A stretch of 64,000 nucleotides of DNA, taken from Nakamurella panacisegetis (lineage in GTDB: Bacteria; Actinomycetota; Actinomycetes; Mycobacteriales; Nakamurellaceae). A program made the translations under genes and the position numbers. Below the pieces are notes generated by a model that worked only from the letters and a program-made list of their open reading frames with translations, was not told the origin of the DNA and did no database searches. The DNA lies in the NCBI RefSeq assembly GCF_900104535.1, contig NZ_LT629710.1, positions 744,001 to 808,000 on the forward strand, read 5' to 3'. Positions 16,981 to 24,556 of this stretch are shown piece after piece. Position 1 is the first letter of the stretch. Every line of letters begins with the position of its first letter.

Positions 16981-18621
16981 ATGAGCAACGTGAAGACCCC
17001 CGAAGACCTGCTGGATCGCATCCTGCGGGCGGCGGCCCTGCACCCCGACCGGCCCGCGCTGTCCGGCCACCGCGGGCGCACCCTGCGCTACCGGGACCTG
17101 GCGGTTGCCGTCCTGGCCACCGCCAAAGGATTGCGCCGCAACGGGTTCCGCCCCGGCGACCAGATGCTCTACTGCGTCCGACCCGACCCGAGCGGCATCG
17201 TGCTGCTGCTCGGGACGGTCGCCGCGGGCGGCGTGATCGTCTTCCTCGACCAGCGCTGGGACACTGCGACCTTCGCGGCCCGGGCGGCATCGGTCGGCGC
17301 GCGATGGGCGGCCAACGAGTCGGTGCTCTACACGGACCGCCGAATCCGTCCCGGCGCGCATGCCCTGACCCTGCCCGATTACCCGGCCCTGGGCATTCGC
17401 ACCCTCCGCGCCGGCCCCTGGCTGCCCGGCGTTCCTCGCGGGAGCCTCTCGGTGAGCGGCCTGGCCAAGGGTCGGTACCCGCTGGACGACGAGGTCCTCC
17501 CCGGGCTTCGGGGTGATCCGCATGCGGAGGCGGTGGTGATCCACACCGCCGGCACCACGGCCCCACCGAAGGCGGTGGTACACACCCGGGGCTCCTTGGG
17601 ATCCAACCTCACCGTACTGGCGGCACACTGCCAGATCGCCGAACGGGCAACCGTTTTCACCCACCAGCTGATGGTCGGTCTGCCGGCGTTGGCCGTCGGT
17701 GCGCACTGGCGACTACCGGCCTTCGGTCCGTCGGCCCGGATGGACCCGGTGCGATTCGCCCGCGGGATGGGCCGGGCCACCCACACCTTCCTACGGCCCT
17801 CCGACCTGTCCGCCCTGTTGACCGCGGTGTCCGAACGCCTGGCCCCGAGACCGCCGGCGCTGCAGCAGATCCTGGTCGGCGGGGCCCCGGTGCTCGCTGC
17901 GCTGGTCCGCCGAAGCCTGGAAGTACTGCCGGGGGTCGGCGTGCTGTCCGTGTACGGGATGACCGAGATCCTGGCCGTGGCCATCGCCGACGAGGAGGAG
18001 AAGCTCACGGCGTCGGGCCCGGGAGACCCGGCCGGCGCGTTGCTGCCGGGAGTCACGGCGCGGGTGGCCGGGGACGGCGAACTGATCCTGACCGGGCCCT
18101 CCTTGGCGAAGGGATACGTCGGCGGACCCGCGTTGACCGAGTTCGCCACCGGCGACCTGGCCACCCTGGACGGCCGGTCGTTGGTGCTGCACGGCCGCAA
18201 ACGAGACCTGATCGTCCGGGGGCGGACGCTCATCTATCCCGCTCTGTACGAGCCGCTGGCCGAGAGCATCCCCGGCGTCGGACACGCCGCGCTGATCGGA
18301 ATACCGGACGATGCCGGCGACGAGCGACTGCTTCTCGCCGTTCAGCCCGCCGGACAACCGGTGAATGACCACGCGTTGGCCGAACAGCCGAAAGAGTCGC
18401 ACACGCGGGCGGCGGCCCCCGCCGATCCGCCCTCCTTCTCCGTCCTGTTCGACCACCCGCTGGCCGCGACGATCCGATCCGCCTTGCCCGGGCTGGTCGA
18501 CGAGGGATCACTGCCCGACGAGATCGTGGTGGTGAGCGCGATCCCGACGGTCGGCCGCGGACAGGCGCCGGACCGGGTGGCCCTTCGTCGCCTGCTGGCC
18601 AATCCCCCGGGCGACAGCTGA
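16981..18621 (+). CDS. AMP-dependent acyl-CoA synthetase-like ligase, atypical C-terminus
   Basis: 546 residues; ATG at 16981. The adenylate-forming fold is present: TLRYRDLAVAVLATAKGL, VVIHTAGTTAPPKAVVHT (A3 loop, variant with PPK), LVGGAPV, VYGMTEILAV (A5), ATGDLATLDG (A7) and GRKRDLIVRG (A8). The C-terminal A10 block, normally PxTxxGKxxR with the catalytic lysine, reads PTVGRGQAPDR, with no lysine at that place. A 40-residue Pro/Ala/His-rich insertion lies before it (about 455-500). It may have unusual specificity or reduced adenylation. It is monocistronic, ending at a strong hairpin. Confidence 0.82.
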   Translation: MSNVKTPEDLLDRILRAAALHPDRPALSGHRGRTLRYRDLAVAVLATAKGLRRNGFRPGDQMLYCVRPDPSGIVLLLGTVAAGGVIVFLDQRWDTATFAARAASVGARWAANESVLYTDRRIRPGAHALTLPDYPALGIRTLRAGPWLPGVPRGSLSVSGLAKGRYPLDDEVLPGLRGDPHAEAVVIHTAGTTAPPKAVVHTRGSLGSNLTVLAAHCQIAERATVFTHQLMVGLPALAVGAHWRLPAFGPSARMDPVRFARGMGRATHTFLRPSDLSALLTAVSERLAPRPPALQQILVGGAPVLAALVRRSLEVLPGVGVLSVYGMTEILAVAIADEEEKLTASGPGDPAGALLPGVTARVAGDGELILTGPSLAKGYVGGPALTEFATGDLATLDGRSLVLHGRKRDLIVRGRTLIYPALYEPLAESIPGVGHAALIGIPDDAGDERLLLAVQPAGQPVNDHALAEQPKESHTRAAAPADPPSFSVLFDHPLAATIRSALPGLVDEGSLPDEIVVVSAIPTVGRGQAPDRVALRRLLANPPGDS

Positions 18622-18622
18622 T

Positions 18623-18655
18623 CGGTCGCGTCCCGAACCGATCAGGACGCGACCG
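18623..18655. terminator. Hairpin between convergent genes
   Basis: An 11-bp perfect stem CGGTCGCGTCC / GGACGCGACCG (18623-18633 and 18645-18655) with an 11-base loop begins two bases after the ligase stop. It lies before the stop of the minus-strand beta-lactamase-like gene. It is placed to end transcription from both sides; no U-run is seen. Confidence 0.55.
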
Positions 18656-18671
18656 GACGGCGGGCTGAGGA

Positions 18672-19613
18672 TCAGTCGAGCAGACCGGCCGCGGTCAACA
18701 CGTCGATCGTGGCCGTGTGCAACTGGGCGATCCGTCCCGTGATGGCGGTTCTGATGGCGGCGGTCAGGGCTTCGGCCTGGGCCAACGACGCCCGTCGGGC
18801 GGCCGCCAGATCAGACGCGGATCGGAGTCCGTCGATGAGGTCGGCCGTGGCCGTGGAGTCCGCCCGCATGGCGTCGTACTGCGGCGAGTCCGAGGTCTCC
18901 AGGATTGCGCCGAAGTATTTGTCGGTCCATCCGACGGAATGGATGTTGATGGCGGCCGAGGTGTTCCGGTCCGTCCAGCCCTGCTTGGATCCGTGGTCGC
19001 CACTGAGCGAGTTGAAACCGAAGTCCTGGTCGAAGCCATCGGATCCCACCGACGCGACGTTGGCCATGGCGTCCATGAGGAACGAGCCGACGATCGGGTC
19101 CTTGGACGCCTTGTAGAGGAACGTGGCCTCGTCGTCCGCAGTGATGTACTCCCACCCCCAGTCGTGCGGGCCGGTCTTGGCGCCGTTCGCGGTGTGGGCC
19201 AGACCGTAGCGGGCGGCCATGGCCGGCACCGCCGCCGTCGTCCAGTACTCGGATTCGATGCGGTCGTCGGAGTGGACGATCATCTCGTGCAGGTCGGCCG
19301 CCATGGCCGATGGCAGCGTGCCGTCGTACTTCACCAGGTAGTAGGCGACCGTGAACAGCTTGACGATCGACTCGGAGATCACCTGGGTGTCGCCGCCACT
19401 GGACGCGACGAGGGCCCCGGTGGACCGGTCGACGAGCGCGACATGCTGGTGCACCCCGTCCTCGGCGGCCGCGGCCACGCCCTGATCGACGGCCTGCTGG
19501 GGAGTCAGGCTGTTGGCCGCGGCCGGGAGTGGGACGCTCACCGTCAGCGTTCCCGAGAGCACCACGACGGACATGATCGCGAGGTGACGCAGCCCGTTCA
19601 GCACCGCGTACAC
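18672..19613 (-). CDS. Secreted serine hydrolase of the class A beta-lactamase/PBP fold
   Basis: 313 residues. The N-terminus has a Sec-type signal peptide (about residues 1-33, ending PLPAAANS). The SxxK catalytic motif is in SESIVKLFTVAYYL (about 82-85), with an SDN-like element at VHSDDRIE and a KTG-like element at SKQGWTD. These match serine beta-lactamase-related proteins. The third motif has Gln where Thr or Ser is usual, so true beta-lactamase activity is doubtful; a cell-wall role is as likely. The C-terminal 60 residues are a helical Ala-rich extension. It is a single gene with 280 bases upstream before the next plus-strand gene. Confidence 0.72.
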   Translation of the reverse strand: MYAVLNGLRHLAIMSVVVLSGTLTVSVPLPAAANSLTPQQAVDQGVAAAAEDGVHQHVALVDRSTGALVASSGGDTQVISESIVKLFTVAYYLVKYDGTLPSAMAADLHEMIVHSDDRIESEYWTTAAVPAMAARYGLAHTANGAKTGPHDWGWEYITADDEATFLYKASKDPIVGSFLMDAMANVASVGSDGFDQDFGFNSLSGDHGSKQGWTDRNTSAAINIHSVGWTDKYFGAILETSDSPQYDAMRADSTATADLIDGLRSASDLAAARRASLAQAEALTAAIRTAITGRIAQLHTATIDVLTAAGLLD

Positions 19614-19894
19614 CCCTCTCCGGTCCGCCTTCCATCACGGTCGGCATCCGACCCGTCACGGAGAGCGTAACGCAGCCCCCGAACCCGTCGTTCACGGATC
19701 GTGATCGTCAACTACAGTGCGCGACCATGTTCACCCAGTCGTCACCGAGTGTCCATCGTGGTCGTCAATACGTGGCCAGCCATACACAGCTGAGCGTTTA
19801 CAGCACGCCCGTTTGCGGTACAGGATGGAGTTGTGGCCCCGGTCAAAGAAGCCGCCGTGGCTCTGCACCAGCAGTACAGAAAACGAGGTCAACG

Positions 19895-20074
19895 ATGACT
19901 GATTCCACCCCCGCGACTCCGATCCATCCAACCGACGAGACGGACGCCGAGACTCCGATCCCAACCCAGCGGCCGGCCGTCACCCACGGCCGCCCGAGAA
20001 GTGTCGAAGGCGAGGAAGCCTACGAGCGCAGCCGGCGGGAGCAGGCCGCCATCGACATCGCGGCCGGCTGGTAG
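19895..20074 (+). CDS. Small hypothetical acidic protein
   Basis: 59 residues from the ATG at 19895 with GAGG nine bases upstream. It is hydrophilic, with an N-terminal Thr/Pro/Asp-rich part (TDETDAETPIPTQRP) and a C-terminal helix (EGEEAYERSRREQAAIDIAAGW). It has no signal, cysteines or membrane segment. I do not recognise a family. The start codon overlaps the stop of a possible 21-residue upstream frame (19833-19898). Confidence 0.5.
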   Translation: MTDSTPATPIHPTDETDAETPIPTQRPAVTHGRPRSVEGEEAYERSRREQAAIDIAAGW

Positions 20075-20120
20075 TCCCATATCCCCAGTCCGGCCGTGCG
20101 GGGCTCGTTCGGCCGGACCG

Positions 20121-20270
20121 TCACTCGTCGCGCTGCTCGGTCAATGCCCGATCAGCGGCCTCCCTGGCCTCGTCGATCGTCTTCTGCAGATGATCCAGCT
20201 TCGGGCTCGACTCGTCCGGTTCGGTGTCCGGCCGGTCGACCTGCTCGGGGGCTGTGCTCTCGTTCGTCAT
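20121..20270 (-). CDS. Small hypothetical hydrophilic protein
   Basis: 49 residues from the ATG at 20270, chosen because AGGAGGA sits 8 bases upstream. The N-terminus is acidic and disordered (TNESTAPEQVDRPDTEPDESS), followed by an amphipathic helix (LDHLQKTIDEAREAADRALTEQ). The function is unknown; it resembles the many short helical actinobacterial proteins. It converges with the 59-residue gene and ends 46 bases from it. Confidence 0.6.
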   Translation of the reverse strand: MTNESTAPEQVDRPDTEPDESSPKLDHLQKTIDEAREAADRALTEQRDE

Positions 20271-20420
20271 GGCTTGTTCCTCCTGCTCGGGGTTTGTTGC
20301 TCTGCGCCTTCGTGGGTTCCCGTCCGACGAGCCGCCCAAGCGTCACCCGTCCCGAAGCGGACGCTGATCTGCGATTTCGCCGCCCCATCGGCGACCGGCT
20401 ACCCTGATCTGGCGTTACCC

Positions 20421-20493
20421 GCCTCTATAGCTCAGGGGATAGAGCATCGGTTTCCTAAACCGTGTGTCGCAGGTTCGAATCCTGCTAGGGGCA
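20421..20493 (+). tRNA. tRNA-Arg (anticodon CCT)
   Basis: Full cloverleaf: acceptor GCCTCTA with TAGGGGC, D arm GCTC/GAGC, anticodon arm with loop TTCCTAA (anticodon CCT, reading AGG), T arm GCAGG-TTCGAAT-CCTGC and A73 at 20493. The outermost anticodon-stem pair is T-T. CCA is not encoded. Its 3' half is duplicated at 24447, marking it as an integration site. Confidence 0.96.
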
Positions 20494-20496
20494 CTT
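20464..20496 (+). repeat. Direct repeat, tRNA-side copy (attachment-site-like)
   Basis: This 33-base stretch, from the 3' anticodon stem to just past the tRNA end, recurs exactly at 24447-24479. It is the typical length and placement of an att core in a tRNA gene; the tRNA copy is the functional one. Confidence 0.85.
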
Positions 20497-20886
20497 TTCG
20501 CAGGTCAGCGACTTGGCCTCTGAGAATTGTTGTCGATAATTTGCCCATTCCAGGCGGATCGTGGCCGGCAGGATGTCCCGCAACTCGCCCACGTGCTTCG
20601 GGCGTCCAACGTCGACTCTCCGGACTCCACCCGTTCCGGGTACAGCCGGACCGCACGCGCTCTGGTCTCCTTCCTGCCGGCCCTGATGCACTGCTGGCGC
20701 CGCTGTTCCGAGCAGGGCCGGCTATACCAAGTACCCAGGAACTGCTCGTGGCCTGGCCCGACTTCGCGCTCTGCGAGCGGTGGACCGACGCGGACGATCA
20801 AGGTGTTCCGCCTGACGTCGGGGATGAAACGCACCTATCCCGAATCGTCACGACTCGACCAAGTGCTACGCTCGGAACATGCTTCC
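20497..20886. other. Gene-poor stretch at the tRNA end of the island
   Basis: No convincing gene. A minus-strand frame reads through here into the tRNA complement (DILPATIRLEWANYRQQF is its most protein-like piece) and could be an integrase leftover, but nothing identifies it. The marR promoter must lie at the right end. Confidence 0.4.
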
Positions 20887-21375
20887 ATGGAATGCACATC
20901 AGAGGTCATCGGGTGGTCCGTCGTGACCTATCCCGACCTGTCGGGCCTGTTCCGGCAACTGGTCCGGTTCCAGATCGAACTCTGGGACGGTCTCGACGTC
21001 AGGCTGAGGTCAGAGCACGACCTGCCGCTCGCTCGGTTCGAGATCCTGCAGGCCATCGACGCCCGCGGAACGTGCCGGGTGTTCGACATCGCGGAGGATC
21101 TGGTCGTCACGATGAGCGGCATCAGCAAGCTCGTCGATCGGGTCGAGGCAGCGGGCTACTGCCGCCGTCGGGCCAACCCGGACGACCGCCGTTCGTCGCT
21201 GATCGAACTCACCGACGACGGCCGGACAGTGATGGAACAGGCCAACGCCACCTATCAACAGGAGCTCGACAAACGGTTCGACGCCGTGCTTTCCGAGGCC
21301 GAGCTCCGACAACTGCACGGCACCCTGGACAAGCTCCGGGCCGCCGGACACACCATCAAGAGGAAGCCGTCATGA
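20887..21375 (+). CDS. MarR-family transcriptional regulator
   Basis: 162 residues from the ATG at 20887; longer in-frame starts exist upstream but lack family similarity. The winged helix is visible: LARFEILQAIDARGTCRVFD, recognition region LVVTMSGISKLVDRVEAAGY, and wing RRRANPDDRRSSLIELTDDG. MarR proteins are dimeric repressors that respond to small phenolic or oxidising ligands. Its stop overlaps the start of the dehydrogenase (ATGA at 21372-21375), so the two are translationally coupled and the regulator likely controls this pair. Confidence 0.92.
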   Translation: MECTSEVIGWSVVTYPDLSGLFRQLVRFQIELWDGLDVRLRSEHDLPLARFEILQAIDARGTCRVFDIAEDLVVTMSGISKLVDRVEAAGYCRRRANPDDRRSSLIELTDDGRTVMEQANATYQQELDKRFDAVLSEAELRQLHGTLDKLRAAGHTIKRKPS

Positions 21376-22358
21376 GTAGCACCATGCGCGCCATCGTTCT
21401 CGACGCCCCAGGCCCGCCCGAAGCGCTCGTCATCCGCGATCGGCCCATCCCGACGCCTGCCCGCGGCTGGGTGCTGATCAAGGTGAAGGCGTTCGGCCTC
21501 AATCGATCCGAGTTGCACACCCGGCTCGGCCTGGCGGAAGGGGTCACCTTTCCCCGCGTTCTCGGCATCGAGGCGACCGGTGTCGTGCAGGAGTGCCCCG
21601 GCGGCGAGTTCGTCGTCGGCCAACAGGTGATGGCGATGATGGGCGGAATGGGTCGCCAGTACGACGGCGGTTACGCCGAGTACACCTGCGTGCCGGTCTC
21701 CCAGGTGATCGGCTTCGCCAGCGATCTGCCCTGGTCGACGCTCGGTGCCGTGCCGGAGATGCTGCAGACCGCCTACGGATCAATGACGGTCGGTCTCGAC
21801 GTCCAGCCCGGCCAGTCGATCCTGATCCGCGGGGGCACCTCATCGGTCGGGATGGCCACCGCAGTATTGGCCAAGCGACACGGCATGACGGTGCTGTCCA
21901 CCACCCGCAACCCGGGGCGGGCCGACGCGCTCCGGGCTATCGGTGTCGATCACGTGCTGGTCGACGACGGAGCGGTCGCATCTCAGGCTCGAGCCCTATG
22001 CCCGGACGGCGTCGACTGCGCCTTGGAACTCGTCGGCACACCCACGCTTCCCGATACACTCCGGGCGGTCCGGGTCCACGGCGTCGTCTGTTTCACCGGG
22101 ATGTTGTCCAACCAGTGGACCGTGAAGGATTTCTACCCCAACGACTACCTCCCCCGCGGAGTGCGCCTGGCGGCCTATTCCGGTGACGCCTCCGACCTGT
22201 CGTCGGGCGTGCTTCAGGAATTTCTCGACACGGTCGGCTCCGGGAACGCCGCGCTCCCGATCCACCACGTCTACAGCTTCGACGAGATCGTCGCGGCGCA
22301 TGCCGCAATGGAGTCCGGGCAGGCCGTCGGAAAGCTGGTGGTGACCACCGGAATGTGA
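21372..22358 (+). CDS. Zinc-binding-dehydrogenase superfamily, quinone-oxidoreductase type (MDR)
   Basis: 328 residues, starting inside the marR stop. MDR features are the GroES-like N-terminus (KVKAFGLNRSELHTRLG and FPRVLGIEATGVV) and the nucleotide-binding fold GQSILIRGGTSSVGMATAVLAKRHG. The cysteine and glutamate zinc ligands of classical alcohol dehydrogenases are absent, as in NADPH quinone/enone reductases. The C-terminus YSFDEIVAAHAAMESGQAVGKLVV is typical. Coupling with MarR suggests a role in detoxifying electrophiles or quinones. Confidence 0.9.
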   Translation: MSSTMRAIVLDAPGPPEALVIRDRPIPTPARGWVLIKVKAFGLNRSELHTRLGLAEGVTFPRVLGIEATGVVQECPGGEFVVGQQVMAMMGGMGRQYDGGYAEYTCVPVSQVIGFASDLPWSTLGAVPEMLQTAYGSMTVGLDVQPGQSILIRGGTSSVGMATAVLAKRHGMTVLSTTRNPGRADALRAIGVDHVLVDDGAVASQARALCPDGVDCALELVGTPTLPDTLRAVRVHGVVCFTGMLSNQWTVKDFYPNDYLPRGVRLAAYSGDASDLSSGVLQEFLDTVGSGNAALPIHHVYSFDEIVAAHAAMESGQAVGKLVVTTGM

Positions 22359-22458
22359 CGTTCGTCCGATTCTGCGGCTTCGATGCATCTGTATGGGAAG
22401 ACGGCGTTCTGCGCAGTCGCTTACCGAATGCATCACCTCCCGAGGAGCCACGATCTCC

Positions 22459-22638
22459 GTGCGTCCACGTCGGTCCCGTTCGGCCCTCGCCGTGTTCCCG
22501 CTGTTGCTGGTGGCCGCGGTGCTGCTCACGGCGTGCCGTCATGATGCCGGGGTGGCCGTCGCCGCGGGTGGGGCGTCCGACTCGACCGATGCAGCGTCAG
22601 CTGCTCGGCGGATGCCTAACGGGCTCAATGCCCGGTAG
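22459..22638 (+). CDS. Short putative lipoprotein, probably a truncated gene
   Basis: 59 residues from the GTG at 22459. A convincing lipoprotein signal is present: basic start VRPRRSRS, hydrophobic core LAVFPLLLVAAVLLTAC with lipobox LTAC. Only about 33 residues follow the cysteine before a stop, ending MPNGLNAR, so the mature part is far shorter than normal lipoproteins. It could be a remnant left when island DNA was lost, or a genuine tiny lipoprotein. The downstream lysR gene converges 63 bases later. Confidence 0.45.
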   Translation: MRPRRSRSALAVFPLLLVAAVLLTACRHDAGVAVAAGGASDSTDAASAARRMPNGLNAR

Positions 22639-22701
22639 TCCCGCCAAGTGTCGCCCTCGGTCAGCCCCAGCCGCGTCTCGGCGTGCACGTGTGCACAAGC
22701 T

Positions 22702-23580
22702 CTATGTCGGCGGCCGGTTGACGTCCCGCACCGTTGCCACGAATTCGTGGATAAGCCGCGACGTTCGGCCTCGCTCCCAGCCCAGATGAACCTCGGTCGG
22801 TGGAAGGTCGGTGACCGGAACGAACCGGACGTCAGCACGCCGATAGAACCGCGCTGTCGACAACGGAAAGATCGCGATCCCCTGCCCAACAGCGACCAGT
22901 TCCAGCTTCTCCTCCACCGTGCGATGTGCTGCTCGCGCTGAACCGCGCCGGCGGCGCATCTCAGCGGCCGCGGCCGCCCATTCAGGCACGGCGGCCGGGT
23001 CTTGTAGGAGTTGCTCCGCCGTTAGGTCGCTGAGCAGCACACCCTCGGCCGTTGCGAGCTCGTGATCCGACGGCAGCATGACCACACGCGGCTCGGAGAA
23101 AAGCGATTCGGTTGATAGACCGGCGGCATCGAAAGGCCGCCGAAGGTAGCTCACGTCCGCACGGCCGTCATGCAGCACCCGCACCTGGTCGTCCCAGCCA
23201 GTGCGCATCACCTGCATCTCGACCTCGGGGTTGGTGCGCCGGAAGGCCCGTACTGCCTCGGTGACGACCAGCCCCGGCATGAATCCAACCGTGAACACTG
23301 ATTCACCGCGAGCGGCAACGGCGACGCGCCGTCGCACAGCCGCTGCCGAAGCAAGCAGTCCCTCCGCCTCCCGGTGGAGCAATTGCCCCTGCTCGGTCAG
23401 CTCCGTCCCCCGAGTGTCCCGCACGAACAGCTGCAACCCGATCTCATCCTCGAACGCCCGAATCTGTCGAGACAGGACCGGCTGGGCGATCATCAGGACC
23501 TCGGCTGCGCGTCTGAAATTGAGTTCGTCGGCCACCGCCACGAAGTACCTGAGCTTCCGGAGATCCAAATCGGGACGCAT
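22702..23580 (-). CDS. LysR-family transcriptional regulator
   Basis: 292 residues. The N-terminal helix-turn-helix reads LRKLRYFVAVADELNFRRAA then AQPVLSRQIRAFEDEIGLQL, classical for LysR. The effector domain begins near SVFTVGFMPGLVVTEAVRAF, with the second lobe around LVAVGQGIAIFPLSTARFY. It is divergent from the SDR gene with a 118-base gap that includes ACCCGATGGGT (23608-23618), a possible part of a LysR box, so it likely controls the SDR. Confidence 0.93.
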   Translation of the reverse strand: MRPDLDLRKLRYFVAVADELNFRRAAEVLMIAQPVLSRQIRAFEDEIGLQLFVRDTRGTELTEQGQLLHREAEGLLASAAAVRRRVAVAARGESVFTVGFMPGLVVTEAVRAFRRTNPEVEMQVMRTGWDDQVRVLHDGRADVSYLRRPFDAAGLSTESLFSEPRVVMLPSDHELATAEGVLLSDLTAEQLLQDPAAVPEWAAAAAEMRRRRGSARAAHRTVEEKLELVAVGQGIAIFPLSTARFYRRADVRFVPVTDLPPTEVHLGWERGRTSRLIHEFVATVRDVNRPPT

Positions 23581-23698
23581 ACCGTCAGCTTCCCACAGAT
23601 TCTTGATACCCGATGGGTTTCACTGGATACGAAAGAGGTCTTGGACAGAGGAAGGTGCGGCGCACAGACTCGACTCTGGCTTCGACGAAAGGAACCCC

Positions 23699-24418
23699 AT
23701 GTCTCTCACCCACAAGCGCGTCGTCATCATCGGCGGCACATCCGGCATCGGCCTGGCCACCGCCCACGCCGCCGTCGACGCTGGAGCCGAGGTCATCATC
23801 GCCTCCAGCCGCCAGTCCAGCATCGACGCTGCCCTCGGCGAATTGTCCGCCGCCGCGACCGGGCACGCACTCGATGTTCTGGACACCGCCGCGGTGCAAG
23901 CGTTCTTCGAGGAAGCCGGAGAATTCGACCACCTCGCCTACACGGCAGGTGAATCTCTCAGCCTCATGCCCGTCGATGGCATGAACATCGACCAGGCCCG
24001 CGGCTTCTTCCAGGTCCGATTCTTCGGAGCCCTGAACGCCGTCAGCATCGCGGCGAAGCACATCCGCCCCGGCGGATCGATCACCCTCACCTCCGGTTCG
24101 GCTCGCACCCGGCCAGGCGCCGGCTGGTCGGTCGCGTCCAGCCTGTGCGGCGCGACCACGAGCCTCGCCAGTGCGCTGGCCGTTGAGCTGGCACCCATCC
24201 GGGTGAACGTCGTCGAACCGGGCATCATCCGCAGCCCGCTGTGGAGCGGCATGAGCGTCCAGGACCAGCAGGCGATGTACAACCAGCAAGCAGAACTGCT
24301 CCCCGCCGGACGTGTCGGCGAGGTCGATGACGTCGCGCAGGCATTCCTCTACTCGATGACTCAGTCGTTCATGACCGGAACCGCGATACCGGTCGACGGC
24401 GGGGCCCTCCTGGTCTAA
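23699..24418 (+). CDS. SDR-family protein with altered active site
   Basis: 239 residues; ATG at 23699. The Rossmann fold is clear: VVIIGGTSGIGLATAHAA (TGxxxGIG variant), LDVLDTAAV, LAYTAGESLSLM (NNAG position changed), VNVVEPGIIRSPLW and C-terminal FMTGTAIPVDGGALL. At the catalytic place, where YxxxK is expected, it reads ASSLCGATTSLASALAVELA, with no Tyr or Lys. This resembles a subgroup of SDR-fold proteins with GWSVAxSxCGA at this place. It could be a binding protein or use another mechanism. It is divergent from lysR and ends 28 bases before the right island repeat. Confidence 0.85.
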   Translation: MSLTHKRVVIIGGTSGIGLATAHAAVDAGAEVIIASSRQSSIDAALGELSAAATGHALDVLDTAAVQAFFEEAGEFDHLAYTAGESLSLMPVDGMNIDQARGFFQVRFFGALNAVSIAAKHIRPGGSITLTSGSARTRPGAGWSVASSLCGATTSLASALAVELAPIRVNVVEPGIIRSPLWSGMSVQDQQAMYNQQAELLPAGRVGEVDDVAQAFLYSMTQSFMTGTAIPVDGGALLV

Positions 24419-24446
24419 GCCCGACAGAGCCTAGATGTGAGAAACC

Positions 24447-24479
24447 GTGTCGCAGGTTCGAATCCTGCTAGGGGCACTT
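24447..24479 (+). repeat. Direct repeat, distal copy of tRNA-Arg 3' part
   Basis: Exact 33-base copy of 20464-20496. Upstream similarity with the tRNA continues weakly (AAACCGTG) but the 5' half of the tRNA is absent, so this is not a tRNA gene. It marks the right end of the small island. Confidence 0.85.
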
Positions 24480-24556
24480 CTCGCAGCGCAGCCGTGGAGT
24501 CAGCCCAGGCCCCGAGCACGGCGGGGTCCGGCCGCCGATTACGTGTCGCTCGACGG

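Larger units (their letters stand above)
20497..24479. mobile_element. Small genomic island at tRNA-Arg, no integrase left
   Basis: About 4 kb lies between the tRNA-Arg and an exact 33-bp copy of its 3' part. It carries marR, a zinc-free quinone-reductase-type dehydrogenase, a lipoprotein stub, lysR and an SDR. No integrase gene is intact. The first 390 bases, where an integrase would sit, hold only short unconvincing frames. Confidence 0.7.

Noticed and set aside
24437-24480. Second tRNA-Arg gene
   Set aside because: Only the 3' part is duplicated; no acceptor 5' strand, D arm or full anticodon arm. Treated as an att-like repeat.
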